The notes beneath the pieces are model-generated. The model saw only the letters and a program-made list of their open reading frames with translations. It searched no databases and was not told the DNA's origin. A stretch of DNA of 64,000 nucleotides from Eptesicus fuscus (lineage: Eukaryota > Chordata > Mammalia > Chiroptera > Vespertilionidae). Below, one piece after another: positions 34,149 to 46,849 of the stretch (positions are counted from its first letter, which is position 1; every line of letters starts with the position of its first letter). The translations under genes and the position numbers were made by a program. The stretch is from NCBI RefSeq assembly GCF_027574615.1, contig NC_072490.1, positions 56,703,930 to 56,767,929 on the forward strand, written 5' to 3'.

Positions 34149-35908
34149 GATTCAGGTGAGCATTCAGTTGGGTCTCAGCTCTAAAGCCTCCCTCCCCACC
34201 ATCCATCACGCTGTGTAATTGAGATGAATATTGCTTCTATGCTCTGTTCTCAACTCTTAGTCAATTGTCTTGACTTTCAAGGCTTGGGATTATTGTTTTT
34301 GGGAAAAACAAACAATCATTTTCTGGGGAGAAGTATACCTATTGCTAGTTAGACACACGAGCTTTTAATTTGGAGACGTGAACTCTAGTCCTGTGAGGAG
34401 CTCTGTGACCACAGAGCTCAGGCTTTCAGGATCCTACTTTCCTCCTCCACCGAATGAGAGGCATGAGGACTGATCATCTCTCGGTCCACCCACCACTCTC
34501 CTCTCTGCAGATGCTGTGCTAGAACCTTGACTTCCCTCAGGAGAGATTACAAGATGCAGGATGACTTACTCAACTCCGTATTCCCCAACAGCAAGCCCAC
34601 TGGCTGGCAAATAGGTAATCAATAAATATTGAATAAAGTCTATCAACTTTTGTGTAGGGAAAACTATATTTTTATTTTGTGATGTTATTTCAACTGAACA
34701 AAAAAATAATCTTTGAAACTGCAGAAACTACCTCTAACTTTGCAGGTGAAGAGTGCAAATAGGATTGGTAATAGATTTGAGTACTACAATGTTCTATATT
34801 ATCAGCATGGATTTAACAAAAAGACTTTCCTTTAATTCAAAGCTTAAGCAAAGAGTTAACTCAGACTTTAGATATAGGAGGTGTACTTTTAAAGGGTAAA
34901 ATGGTAATTTTCGGTGGCCATTGTAAACCAGCTCTTAAGGCCGGAGAGCGGAGCCAGTGTGATGAACCTTCTGTGAAGGAAGCCTTCCTTAACCGGCTTT
35001 TCCTCTGTGATTCCATCCTGGGAAAGAGAAGCAGGAGCTCAGCCAGAAGCAAGCAGGAAAACAAAAAGGAGTCTGTGGCCAAAGCAACAGAATTACATTA
35101 AAAAAAATCTTTCACTTGTGTTTGTGAAGGAGAAGTAAGGAACATGATTTTTTTGTCTTTGTTTAGACATTGGACAATACAAATCACAAGAACATATATT
35201 TTTGAAGTACTATTTTTTTGTGTGCTCCTTGGAATTTGGACCCTAATTAAAAAATATGTGTTTCCTAGCCCTTCTTCTGTGAAAATCCTTGGCAATATAA
35301 ACAGATGCACTGGTTGGCTTTTAATTCTGACACCAGACTGTCTGAAATAATAGCTCTAAGAAAGTGTGAATTCTTCCATTCCTCAAGCTTTAATTATAAG
35401 TACTTAATCTGTTTCTCTTTCTATTGCTGACTGTCGTGCTGATCCGGTTTAGTTTTCATCTGGCTAAACATGGTACACCTAGAAGACCTTCATTCTGAAA
35501 CGTTTATTCCCCTTGAGAAGACAGAAACAAGCTACATTTTTGAGATGTTTTTATACTCTAGGGCACATCACTGTAATCTAACAAAATATTAAGTGGTGTT
35601 CTTAAAATTGCAGTAATACAGGCCTAGACAATGACAGAGTTAAGATACTGATAAGCAGTTTGAAAACATTGAATATTTCTCATAAAAGTTGATTCATCAT
35701 TTGAAAAATGATCCAAGTTAATAGCTTACTAACTCATCTGGACCTTTCACAGTCAGAGATATTTTTCATTTCCTACGCCCACCATTTCCCACCATTTTCC
35801 ACCTGGTAACCCAACTGCAGTCACAGCGTTGGCAGGTGGGACGCCTGGAGGCCTGCCGCTGGAGGGACAGGCACACACAGGGCACAGCAGCCAGAAGGGC
35901 TTTGGTTG
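34149..35908. other. no gene; unassigned sequence
   Basis: No transposon recognised. 34,860-35,100 shows short open frames on both strands without supporting splice sites. Confidence 0.4.
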
Positions 35909-35946
35909 CTGGGGGTGGGGAGGTGGGGGGTGGGGGGTGGGGGGTG
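35909..35946 (+). repeat. (GGGGTGG)n G-rich tract
   Basis: Six G runs of 4-6 bases separated by single T or AGGT, a strong G-quadruplex pattern. Confidence 0.8.
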
Positions 35947-36211
35947 ATATTTTGAAAGAATAGGCAGTTTGATCTTCCTGAATATTGTCACATTTTCACT
36001 CTTAACATTTCACTAGGGAGAGATGTGTTTTTTTCCTAAGGGGAAAAATAAAATCAAACAAAGGCAAGTCACTGCTGGAACTCACGATGAGCATAACGAA
36101 GTCAGCCTCCCACTCTTCCTCCAAGTGGCTTCGGGAGTCTGTCTCCGCACTTTGGAGCCTAGCACCAAGCATGTTTATATCCCCTTTGTGAGTGCCATGG
36201 GGAGAATGACT

Positions 36212-36375
36212 ATGGCTAACATGCAATGGGCTCTATATCAGGAATTGTTAGGTTCTTTATTTTTATTATACCCATCGTACAGATGGAGAAACTGAAAGTC
36301 TGATAAAATTATTTGCCCAAGCTCACTCAGTTTGTAAGTAGTAGAGATAAGCTTAGAATTGATTCCAATAACCCT
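36212..36375 (-). mobile_element. MIR fossil
   Basis: CCCATCGTACAGATGGAGAA, ACTGAAAGTCTGATAAAATT and TTGCCCAAGCTCACTCAG are the reversed MIR core. Confidence 0.75.
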
Positions 36376-39300
36376 GTGTTCAAAAAAACAAAACAAAATA
36401 TAACATTTTTAGGGCTTTAAATGTATTACTTAAATCTAATAGCACCAAAGAAAAAGTTCTTCGGACTGTAACCACTGAAGTAAGGATCGTAGATGCTGGA
36501 AAGACTTGAGATAGGGCAAGAGCTAATGACGTGTATTATTGTTTCTGACATTTTACAAGGGTAATGGAAAGGAGACTTGACAAATACGTTTTTCCTGCAG
36601 TGAAATTAGAGGCTCAGGATTTGGGTTTATGGATAATCTTCCTAACTCTCTTTTACTTATCATTTAATTAATCTCCCCTAAAATCAAGCTGTCTATGGCA
36701 CCTTCTCCTCAGGAATGGGGGAAATGGATGCTGACACCCCTCTGATCTTCCTGTAAAAACCCAATTCCTATTTTGTCCATTTTTTACATTCTCATCTGTA
36801 GAAATGTGAGTAAGGACTTAGACTTCTGATCATGTAAAATCTCAGTGCCCTTGGGTTCCTTGACCAGGCTTTGGGACAATAGCTTGACAGCAATGATAAC
36901 TCTAAGTTGTTTTCTGTTTTTTTAAATTTTTGGTCTCAGTGCAATCCCTGCCAAAGCTTCCCTCCTCTGCTGCATTAGTAATGCAAAATGAAAGTCATGG
37001 TGCCCATTATATCTGTTAAATGGTTTCCATTTTAACTTGAGAAAAATGTATTGACGTTCATGTGTTTGGCATGGAAAATGTGTATATCTACGGAAGATAG
37101 CAACTTGTCTGTTGGAATTACAGTACATTATGTATAATGCTGCTTTTAGCTGCACACGTACATGTTCTGGAATCTCATTGTGTCAGGGATGGGAGAGTTT
37201 ACACAGCATTGGTAATCTAATTCTTGTCTGGTGGGCGGCTGTGGAAATATGGAGTATTTGAAAAAGCAAATGTCTTGGCCATCTGTGCTGGGGAGTGGTT
37301 TGGTGGCGGGGGTATCTAGTTAGGTGGGGTATGAAGCATCGTCCAAACAAAAAAAAAGGTTTTAAAAATATTGCCCCAGGCCTAAACTAAATATTAATTT
37401 CCCAGCGCAGAGAGATGTCGCAGTCATCGTGACACGGTTTTTAGCACATTTCTGGTTATTCTTTGCAGGAGTCCTAATTGTAAGGTGCAGGTCTGTTTCA
37501 TCTTTCTGCCGCCGCTTAACAATAATCCTTCTCGAGACGATACTATCTCCTACGTCTTTTGTCTTCTGCAGACATGAGCCTTTGGCTCATGAACCTCTTG
37601 TTAAGGTCTGTTGAGGATTAGGGACCGTGACACAATTTTTCTTACTGAGTCTTTTTATTGGGATTTTTCAGTTGGTTTGTCTTGGAGGCCTTTGAAACAT
37701 CTTCTCTCAAGCAATGATTTTCATTTTTCTTTGTTCCCCTCGAAATGGGGTTGTGTCTTGCTCAACTGTTCCTGGGGTGCAGGCTATTTCCCAGGCAGTG
37801 GGAGAGTTTCTGCAGCTCCTGCTCGCGTCTCTGAGCTGCGGGAACCCTCCTCCCGCCGCCGCCTGTGCGGCAGGCTTTGTTTTTCAGCCTCAGTGTGTGC
37901 CAGTCACCCTCGGAGAGCAGGGCTCCCCTCAGCACTGCTGTCCTTGGGGCAAGCCCTCGTCCAGGGGGCTGTGCTGTGGGCTGTGGGCTGTGCACCTCAG
38001 CCTGCTCACCAAAGAGCAGGAGCACCCCCACAGTGTCTCTAGGTATCCCCAAGGTCCCGGGACGGAAACCAGCCATTAGAGAATCACTGATCAAAAGCCA
38101 GGGTGAAAGGCAAGGCTGGCGTGATGTAAAGGAATTTCCATACAAAGCACCGGGCTCGGGACAGTGACAATGCTTGGCAGATGCTGGGAGGACCTGTATG
38201 TACCCCGAGTCCCTGGAGAAAACACTGACATAATTGTCCCTAGTTTCCTAGACTGAGTAACGGAGGAGGTGGAGGAGGCAAGGGTCACCTTTTAACTGCT
38301 TTGCTTCTGATCTGCTAATTACCTCCTCACCCTGTGAAGCTTTTATCTCCCCCTTCGCAACTTGACTCACATAAGGAAGATTCTAATTCTGTTCAGAGTT
38401 TCTAGCTTAACTGCTTTTCTACCCTCACCCCCTGCTCTTCTGTCCCTGCTCTCCTGTTCTTCTTTGGCTCAAATGGGAACATGGTGCCCATTTATTTCTT
38501 TAAGCCACTTTACCACTTAATAATACCCTCTCCTCAGAGGCCACATTTTAACAAGATGCTCTCTCCTCGGCAAGGCACTCATGCCTACTGCGACGAGCGT
38601 CCTCTGCCCTCGCCACCAGCTGCCAGGCACCCCCACCACAGTGTGCACCTCCTTGCCTTAACTTTTGCCAAATGTCTCTTTAAGTGAATTACATCTATTT
38701 GAATAGCAAAGGCAAAATTCCGGGCCTATCATAGGGGCATCTATTAGCTCCTGAAATAGCAATGAAGATAACAGGCAAATGAATGAAGTAATCAAAATGT
38801 ATCTGATGATAGTAAGATTATTTTTATGTTTTAAGATGCTGTGAAAGCTGCGGAGGTATGCTAAAAAATCTATTTGATCAATATATGGGCTTTAAAAAGA
38901 AGAGGAGACAAGATTGACTGGTGAATAAAATGAAACTGACACAAACAGGCTGCCAGCCCGCTGGAAGTCTCTTTAGGGCAAAGCAATTAACTTAGAATAA
39001 TAGACTCCAATTCGATGGTTAGAAATGCACTTTTATTAACAATCACAGGCTGAGTCATTATGCTGCTACGAATAAAATGGTACTTATATTTTGTGCATGT
39101 GTGTGCATGCATATATAACACATATGCACATGTCTCTGTAGGTACATATCTGTGCTCCGCTCACATTCCTATATGCTCTGGTTACAATTTGGGTGGAAAA
39201 GTTGATTTCTAGAACAGTGTACTTTAAAAAGGAAATTCATTCATAAACTGTCCCCAGGATTATAAATTTTGAATATTCTCCCAAATTACATCCATAAAAA

Positions 39301-41480
39301 TCATGGTACTCATCGGGGGCTGTTAGACACGAAGTCCGTGTGCCCCGTCCCAGAACATCACGCCCTTTGGGGGTTTGGAATTGTGATCAGGGATTTACAG
39401 ATTTCATTTTGAAGAGGAGAAGTCATTACTAGAAACCTAAGCTCATTTCCTCTCCTTTAATAGCTATTTTAAATCATTCATTTAGAAAATACATTAACTA
39501 TTTAAGGTACTTGCAATGCATTTCTCTTGGCATTGTCTGCATTTTTAAAGAGCTTTTCCTAAAAATTATTTCTAAAGGAGATGAGAATTAGAAAAAAAAG
39601 ACTAAATGATGTTTTGGTGATATAAAATTACTTTTTGGATAGCATTTTCTTCTCTCATTGCCTAATAGGAAATGACTTAAACTTTAACAAATTGTTAGAA
39701 TATTAACAAACTCTTTTAATGCTATAAAGATGACAAAAAGCGTGACCCTTGCAACATTACAAACTGGACTTTGAATGTGACTAAAAAATGGCATATGGTC
39801 AATGGCCTGATTAAATACATTTGTTAATAATTTAAATAGAAAACAGTTGTAATTCGGTACTACTTACTTAATATTGATGGCAACTTCAACTAGTTACTTG
39901 GTAATAAAGGGAAAAAAGGTAATAGTAAAAAATAAATAATTTCTATAAAGAATTCAGATACGGAGTCGTGTAAAACACAGCAACGTGCTATATGTATATA
40001 TATTTCAAATGCAGAATAAAGCTCCCGGTTACGTAATTGCTATTCTTCAAAAGGACATCGTGAAGGTTGACAGTTTAAAATGTACTCTTCCTGTCACCGT
40101 GCAGGTTTTAACTGTCTGCTCTGGTGTTCAAAACAGTCTCTGCGGAGCACTGCCTCTGCCGCCCGGCCCGGCTGTTATTAGCGTAGGCACTGAGCTCAGC
40201 CTCCCCTGCCTGCCTGCCTGCTCCTCTGCTCTGACAGGGAACTGAAATTGACAACAGCCTACATTTTGTTAACAATAACTTGCATTGTTAGGTATATATG
40301 TGTAGATAGACAGACAGAGAGCTCTTTTATTCCCCAAAGATATCAAAGTTCACTACACACCATGAAAAACTCTGCAAAATATGCAGATGCTTCTGGGGTG
40401 AATTACGGCAACTACTTAAAAGCGTGAAGTATTGACAGCCTCCAGCTTCTGGGAGAGTTCACAGTCATTTTTAATGTTTGAGATTTCACCATTTAGAAAG
40501 TGTGTTTTCTCAGGAGGGGGAAAGGGGAAAGGTCACATTTTGTTACTTGTGTGATGAACCAGAAGCAGTTTGGGAACGTGAGCGGGAACACAGCTGCGAA
40601 GTCTCCGCTGGACACAGTGCTGCTGTCCACACAGCCCGCGGGCCGCAGTGCCTGTCCCCGTGCAGGCGGGCGTCCCCTGAGGCCACATGCGGGGAACGTG
40701 GCAGGCGGGCGCCCTCTGAAGAGGATCGCCAGGTCTGGCAAATACAAATACAGCACGCTCAGTTCAACTTGAATCTCAGATAAAATGACGCGTACATTTT
40801 TATATGAGTATGTCCCCTGTAATATAGGGGAATACTTCATACCAAAAAGTATGCATTATTTATCTGACATTTAAATTTAACTGGGCATCTGTATTTAATG
40901 ATAAAACATGGCGCTGTGTACTATTTAGAAAGTAGATTATAATTAGGATGTAGAAACTTTATAAAGAAAAGCAATATAATTTCAATTTGTGTTATCCTTA
41001 AAACAACCTCACCATCTTAAAAATTTGTAAATCATTCTTCCTCCCCACAGGATAGTAATTAATAATACTATATTTAATCATGACTTTTGCTCAATAATTA
41101 ATCATTATAGGTCCTTAACAGAATATTCTTGAACAATATAAGGCTCAAGTCATATCATAATAACTGCTGGGTGTCTGTCTCTCTCCCTGACAACCCTGGA
41201 AGGACGGGGAAGTTTTTAAAGTTTATTCTCCTGAGTGCCAGATACAGTGCCAAGTAGATGGAAGGAACTCAGTTCACATCGCTTGAATGACTTCAATCTC
41301 TGACCATTGAACTTCTTTTCTCTCCCTTTTTCTAACTTTTTGTCATTTCACTTCTTTTTCAGACATAATGATGACGTTCCCTCTATAGTTTCTTTCTATT
41401 TTGAGATAATCTTTGGTGTGTACAGAAAAAAATTTTACACCATCTTGTCAATAAAGTAGAGGGAGTATTTCTTTCTCTTT
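36376..41480. other. repeat-poor stretch, no gene
   Basis: About 5.1 kb in which I recognise no transposon. GC-rich patches occur at 37,770-38,080 and 40,580-40,730. 38,690-40,480 is AT-rich non-repetitive sequence. Open frames of 60-143 codons occur but show no protein likeness or paired splice sites. The lack of fossil repeats here contrasts with the flanks and suggests constraint. Confidence 0.4.
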
Positions 41481-42572
41481 TGTTTTTTTAAAAAACTTTA
41501 ATGTTGAAAGTATTACATATGTCCCCTTCCGCCTCCCCCTGTTGGCCCCCTCCATTCCTCCTACAACCCTCCCCCCTCCCCCCACGCCAGGCCCTCACCA
41601 CCCCACTGTTTGCATCCAAGGGTTATGCATACAAGATCTTTGGTTGATTATCTCCCCCGCAGCCACCCTCCCCCGCCTTCCCTCTGAGATTCCGCACTCT
41701 GTTCCGTGCTTCCAGCCTCTGGGTCCACTCCGTTCATCAGTTTATTTTGGTACTTAGATTCCACATGTGAGTGCGATCATGTGATACTTGTCCTTCTGTG
41801 ACTGGCTTATTTCACTCAGCATGATACTCTCCAGTCCCTCCATGCTTCCTCAAAGGGTACGATAACCTTTTTTATTTTTTTACTGCTGCAGAGTATTCCA
41901 TGGTGTAAATGTACCACAGCCTTTTTATCCCCTCATCTGCTGATGGGCACTTGGGCTGTTTTCAGGCCTTAGCTATTGTATATTGTGCTGCTATGAACAT
42001 AGGGGGGCATATATCCTTTCTGATTGGTGTTTCAGGGTTCTTAGGATATATTCCTAGAAGTGGGGTCACTGGGTCAAATGGCAGTTCCATATTTAATTTT
42101 TTGAGGAAACTCCGTTCTGTTGTCCACAGTGGCTGCACCAGTCTGCATTCCCACCAGCAGTGCACTAGGGTTCCCTTTTCTCCAAATCCTCACCAGCACC
42201 TGTTGTTTGTTGGTTTATTGATGGTAGCCATTCTGACAGGTGTGAGGTGATACTTCATTGCCGTTTTAATTTGCATCTCTCTGATGATCAGTGACTCTGA
42301 GCATTTTTTCATATGCCTCTTGGCCATCTGTATGTCCTCTTTGGAGAAGTGTCTATTTAGGTCCTCTGCCCATTTTTTACTTGGATTGTTTATCTTCCTT
42401 CTGCTAAGTTGTATGAGTTCCTTATATAGTTTGGATATTGACACTTTATCAGATGTGTCATTAACAAATATGTTCTCCAATACAGTGGGCTCCCTTTTTG
42501 TTTTGCTGATGGTTTCTTTTGCTGTGCAGAAGCTTTTTATTTGGATGTAGTCTCATTTGTTTATTTTTAGAG
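41481..42572 (-). mobile_element. L1, 5'-truncated (ORF2 3' third and 3' UTR, antisense)
   Basis: Minus-strand translation gives two in-family ORF2 C-terminal pieces. 42480-42190 has S-K-L-Y-K-E-L-I-Q-L, E-D-L-N-R-H-F-S-K-E-D and the R-M-A-T-I-N-K-P-T-N end. 42165-41962 has H-C-W-W-E-C-R-L-V-Q-P-L-W and L-G-I-Y-P-K-N-P-E-T-P-I. A frameshift lies between them. The 3' UTR is C-rich and ends with a T-rich stretch at 41481. It looks the youngest L1 here, as its frames are nearly intact. Confidence 0.92.
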
Positions 42573-43414
42573 GCAGTACTTCTAATAAAGATGGGACTAG
42601 ATTAAATCTGGATGGTTGAGGGTGACTTTCCTAAAGATGGGGCAATTAGTGAAGTATTTTTCTTTAAGCCCACCAGGAAAGTTGTTATAGAAATATTGAA
42701 CCTAAAATATTTAACTGTACTCTTGAGCACCTCACATGTATTCTGTTTTTTCTATCTCTTTAAAAAATGTTTTAATTACAGTTGACATTCGATGTTATTT
42801 TATATTAGTTTGGGGTATACAGCATAGTAGTCAGACATTTATATACTTTACAAATAGACTTATCTCCAATAAGTCTACTACCCACCTGGCACCATACGTA
42901 GTTATTACAGTATTAGTGACTGTTTTCCATATGCTGCACTTTATATCCCCATGCCTATTTTATAACTACAAATCTGTACTTTTTAATCCCTTCACTGTTT
43001 TCACACAGCTGCCCAAATCCTCTTCTATGGTAACCATCATTTTGTTCTCTGTATCTACTAGTGGGAGTCAGTTTCTGTTTTGTTTGTTCATTTCTTTCAT
43101 CCTTAGATTCCACATATAAGTTAAATTATATGGTATTTGTCATTCTCTGTCTGACTTATTTCACTTAGCTTAATACTCTCTAAGTCCATCCAGGTTGTTG
43201 CAAATTGTAAGAGTGTATTCTTTGTTATGGCCGTGTAATGTTCCATTGTATATATACCTTGTCTTTGTTCAATTGTCCATTGATGGGCACTTAGGTTGCT
43301 ACTATATTTTGGCTATTGTAAATAATGCTGGTTTCATGTGTATTTGAAAAGAATGTATATTGTGTTGTTTGGGGTGAAATGATCTAAAAATATCAATTAA
43401 GTCTACCTGATCTA

Positions 43415-43620
43415 GCCCTGGCCAGTGTGACTCAGTTAGTTGGAGTATTGTCTCATACACCAATAGGTAGCAGGTTTAATTCCCAGTCATGGTGCATACC
43501 CAGGTTGAGGGTTCAATCCCTGGTTGGGGCACATGTGGGAGGCAAGGGAGCAATGTTTCTTTCTCTCTCTCTCTCTCTATCTCTATCTCAAATCAAGAAA
43601 AAATAAAATAATGAAATAAA
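43415..43620 (+). mobile_element. Ves SINE inside the L1
   Basis: GCCCTGGCCAGTGTGACTCA start, GCAGGTTTAATTCCCAGTCA B box, then a partly duplicated GGTTCAATCCCTGGTTGGGG and CACATGTGGGAGGC, a TCTCTC run and an A-rich tail. The tail meets the Helitron 5' end at 43621. Confidence 0.9.
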
Positions 43621-43988
43621 TCCTATCTAATAATAGACAAATATGCAAATTGACTGCACTTCGCTACGTCCAAGCCACGCCCACCAGCCAAGCCACGCCC
43701 ACCAGCCAATCAGGACGAGTATGCAAATTACCCCAACAAAGATGGTGGCTAATTTGCATATCAAGACAGCGTTGAAAGAAGCCAAGAGCTGCAGAAGGGA
43801 GTAAAGCTTTGGAGAAGCAAGCAAGCCAGGGGGGAGGAGAAGGGAGGAGCGAAGGCAGGGCCGGGGGCGAAGGGAAAAGCAGGTGGGCTGGCGGAGAAGG
43901 CGGGGCGGGTGACAAGGGAGGAGTGGAGGCGGGGTAGAGTGCAGCAGGAAATCCTATTGCAGGATTTTTCCTGCAACGGGAACACTAG
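43621..43988 (+). mobile_element. Helitron (non-autonomous) inside the L1/SINE
   Basis: 368 bp. A|TCCTATCTAATAATAGACAA start, terminal hairpin TTGCAGGA/TCCTGCAA (43957-43976), and CTAG|T end at 43985-43988. Internally it has a duplicated AAGCCACGCCCACCAGCC, a second 5'-like module (GAGTATGCAAATTACCCC), AAAGATGGTGGC near 43738, and a purine-rich GGGAGGAG block (43,800-43,930). No helicase frame. Confidence 0.9.
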
Positions 43989-44616
43989 TAATAAAATAAA
44001 TAGCACGTATTCTAATGTGTTATTTAAGGCCCTGTTTCCTTGTTGTTTTTTTGTTTGGAGGATCTATCCATTGATTAATGACAATGGGGTGTTAAAGTCC
44101 CCAACTAAGAGTGCATCACTGTCAATTTTTTCCGTTATGTCTGTCAATATTTGCTTTACACCTTTAGTTGCTCTTAGGTTGGATGCATAGATGTTTATAT
44201 CCTCTTTTTGGGTTGATCTCTTTGTCATTATGAAATGTTCTTTGTCTTTTATTATAGCCTTTGTTTTAAGTCAATTTTGTCTGATATATGTATTGCTACC
44301 CTAGCTTTTTTTGTTTCCATTTGCATGAAATACCTTTTTACATTTCTTTACTTTCAATCTAGATTGGTCTTTGGATCTGAAGTGGGTCTCTAGTAGATAG
44401 CAAATGCATGGGTCTTATTTTATTATTCATTGAACAACCCTATGTCTTTTGATTAGAGCATTTAATCTATTTACATTTAAAGTGATTATTGATAGGTATG
44501 TAGGTATTGTCATATTTTAATTCATATTTATGTTCTTTTATTTTTTTCTTCTTAAAAAACTCCCTTTAACATTCCTTGTCATGTTGGTTTGGTGGTGATG
44601 AACTCCTTTAGCTTTT

Positions 44617-44635
44617 TTTTTTTTTTTTTTTTTTT
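44617..44635 (+). repeat. poly-T run in the L1
   Basis: About 20 T residues, A-rich on the L1 strand, between ORF1 and ORF2-side sequence. Confidence 0.85.
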
Positions 44636-46849
44636 GCCTTGGAAGCTCTTTATCTCTCCATTTTAAATGATCATCTTGTTGGGTAGAGTAGTTTTGGTTG
44701 CAGGTCCTTGTTTTTTATCACTTTGAGTATTTCATGCCAATCCCTTCTGGCCTGCAAAGCTTCTGTTGAGAAATCAACTGACAGTCTTCTGGGAGCTACC
44801 TTATAGGTAACTAACTGCTTTTCTCTTGCTGTTTTTAAGATTCTTTCTTTAACCTTTGGCATTTTTATTATGACCTGTCCTGGTGTGGGCCTCTTTGGAT
44901 TTATCTTTTTTAGGACTCTGTGCTTTCTGGACTTGTATTTCCTTCACTGGATTAAGGAAGTTTTAGTCATTTTTTCAAATAGATTCTTAATCCCTGGCTC
45001 TTCCTCTTCTGGTTCTGGTACACCTATGATGCAGATGTTGTTATATTTGATGTTGTCCCAGAGATCCCTTAAACTATCCTCATTTTTAAAAAAATTCTTT
45101 TTGCTGTTTTAATTGGGTGTTTCTGTTATCTTGTCTTCTAAATCATTGATTCAATCCTCTACTTCATTTAATCTGCTATTGATTCCTTCTGGTGTAGTCT
45201 TTATTTCAGTTATTGTGTTCTTCATTTCTGACTGATTCTTTGTTATGATTTTGATGTCCTTTTTTATGCTTACTATTTTGTTGTTGAAGTTCTCACTGAG
45301 TATTTTTTGAGAATCCGTATAAGTGTTTTGAACTTTGCATCTGATAGATTACTTGCCCCTGTTCCATTTAGTTCTTTTTCTGTAGTTTGTCCTGTTTTTT
45401 TTTTAATTTGGGACATGTTTCTTTGTCTCTTCCTTTTGGCTGCCTCTCTTTGTTTGTTTCTATGTGTTAGGTAAATGTCCTACATCTCCCAGTCTTGGCC
45501 GGGTGAACTTAGGTGGCCGGCAACCTGTGGGCCCAGGGGCACAGTCTCCCAAACTGGATGCTCCAGGAGTGTCCCTTGTGCTGGTTGTGTGTGAGCATTG
45601 TTGCTGTTAGCATATCAGTGGCTGGGGTTGACCCTCAGGCTGACTGCTTGTGAAGACAGGCTGTAACCACGTCCTATAAGCTGCTGTACAGGCCTGACCC
45701 GATGGACAGGGTTTTCCTCAGTGGGCTCTGGTGCCTGCTGAGACCACATCTTGGGTGTGCCACTTATAAAGCTAATTGAGTCGTGCTCTTTTGTGGTCTG
45801 AAGCAGGCCACTGAGTGCATTGGTCTGGGTCTTCTTGGGAGGGGTTTCAGTGAAGGGTCAGGTAAACAGCTGAGTGTGACCAGCCCTGGCTACCTGGTAG
45901 GCGCTACAAAGTGATCCACAGTTGGTAGTTGCCTGTGCTTGGCCTGGAGGTGTGTGGGAATGACCCCACTGTGAACTGAGCCTGCCTGACACCAGTACTG
46001 GGCCCAGAACCATTCAGAAAAAGGACCTGCTGAGGCCTGGTGCTGGCTACCTATAAGGCAATAGTGAAAGGTGGGATCTCAGGAAGTCATCTGAGTGATG
46101 GGGTGAGAGGTATTCACTAGACTAGGACAGATTCAGATTTGGCCATGTGGGGGCAGGGATCAACATAGGGACAATGGAGGCTGTCCCTCCAACCCGTGGC
46201 CTGCATCCATATAACTCAGTTTCTCTCTGTATGTCTCTGTTCCCCCTTCAACCCCCGACTGCAGTTTTTCCACTGGAGACCAGGCAAGTGCCTGCAAGTG
46301 AGTGAGTCTGTGCATGGGCTCTTTAAGAGGATGCCTGGGTTGCCATTAGCCCTCTGTCTCACCCAGATGGACAGAATTCCTGATGATTTTTACAGCCAGA
46401 TGTTGTGGGGCTCCTCTCTCTGGCACTGTTGCTCTGGGCTGGGGAGGAACTCTATAGCTAAGATATCCCTCCAGATTCTCAATTACCACACGTGGATGGG
46501 GTGCAGCCCATTTCCCATCTCTGCAACTCTTACAGGTCCTGTGGCTTCTTCTATAAACCTTTTTCTCTCCATCATCATTACGATTGATTATGTTTTTATT
46601 TTATGCATATTATGGGCATTTTCTAAGGAAATATAAAGTGAGATGTGTGTGGGGTGAGAGTAGCAAGAAGCAGAATAATATAGAGCCTTAATGGAGATTT
46701 AAGGTTACAAACCACAAAATAAGATTTTGTTAATCAAGGAAACAGAAATCAGAAGTATTCATGAAGCACAAAAATAACATCAAATTATTTTTCTACTTAA
46801 GTTTCTGGGGTAAAGAGATGCTCAGTCTTATTTTAGATTATATAAGACA

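Larger units (their letters stand above)
42734..46640 (-). mobile_element. old L1, all regions represented, internally deleted and split
   Basis: Minus-strand L1. 42734-43330 is the 3' UTR and ORF2 C-terminus. 43331-43410 and 43989-44640 are ORF2 endonuclease-side sequence, including an L-L-V-G-D-F-N-T-P-L-S-like stretch. 45420-44650 is ORF1. There, 44862-44671 retains K-V-K-E-R-I-L-K-T-A-R-E-K and F-S-T-E-A-L-Q-A-R-R-D-W-H-E-I-L, the ORF1p C-terminal domain, and upstream comes W-D-N-I-K-Y-N-N-I-C-I-I-G-V-P-E. 45,480-46,640 is GC-richer and matches L1 5' UTR phrases. Most of the reverse transcriptase region is missing at about 43330. A Ves SINE and a Helitron interrupt the copy at 43415-43988. 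Stops and frameshifts make it dead. Confidence 0.8.

Noticed and set aside
37611..38145. overlapping frames of 143, 121 and 127 codons on both strands
   Set aside because: GC-rich patch giving long frames on both strands at once; none resembles a protein I know.
46196..46636. 146-codon plus-strand open frame
   Set aside because: Antisense to L1 5' UTR sequence; no independent support.
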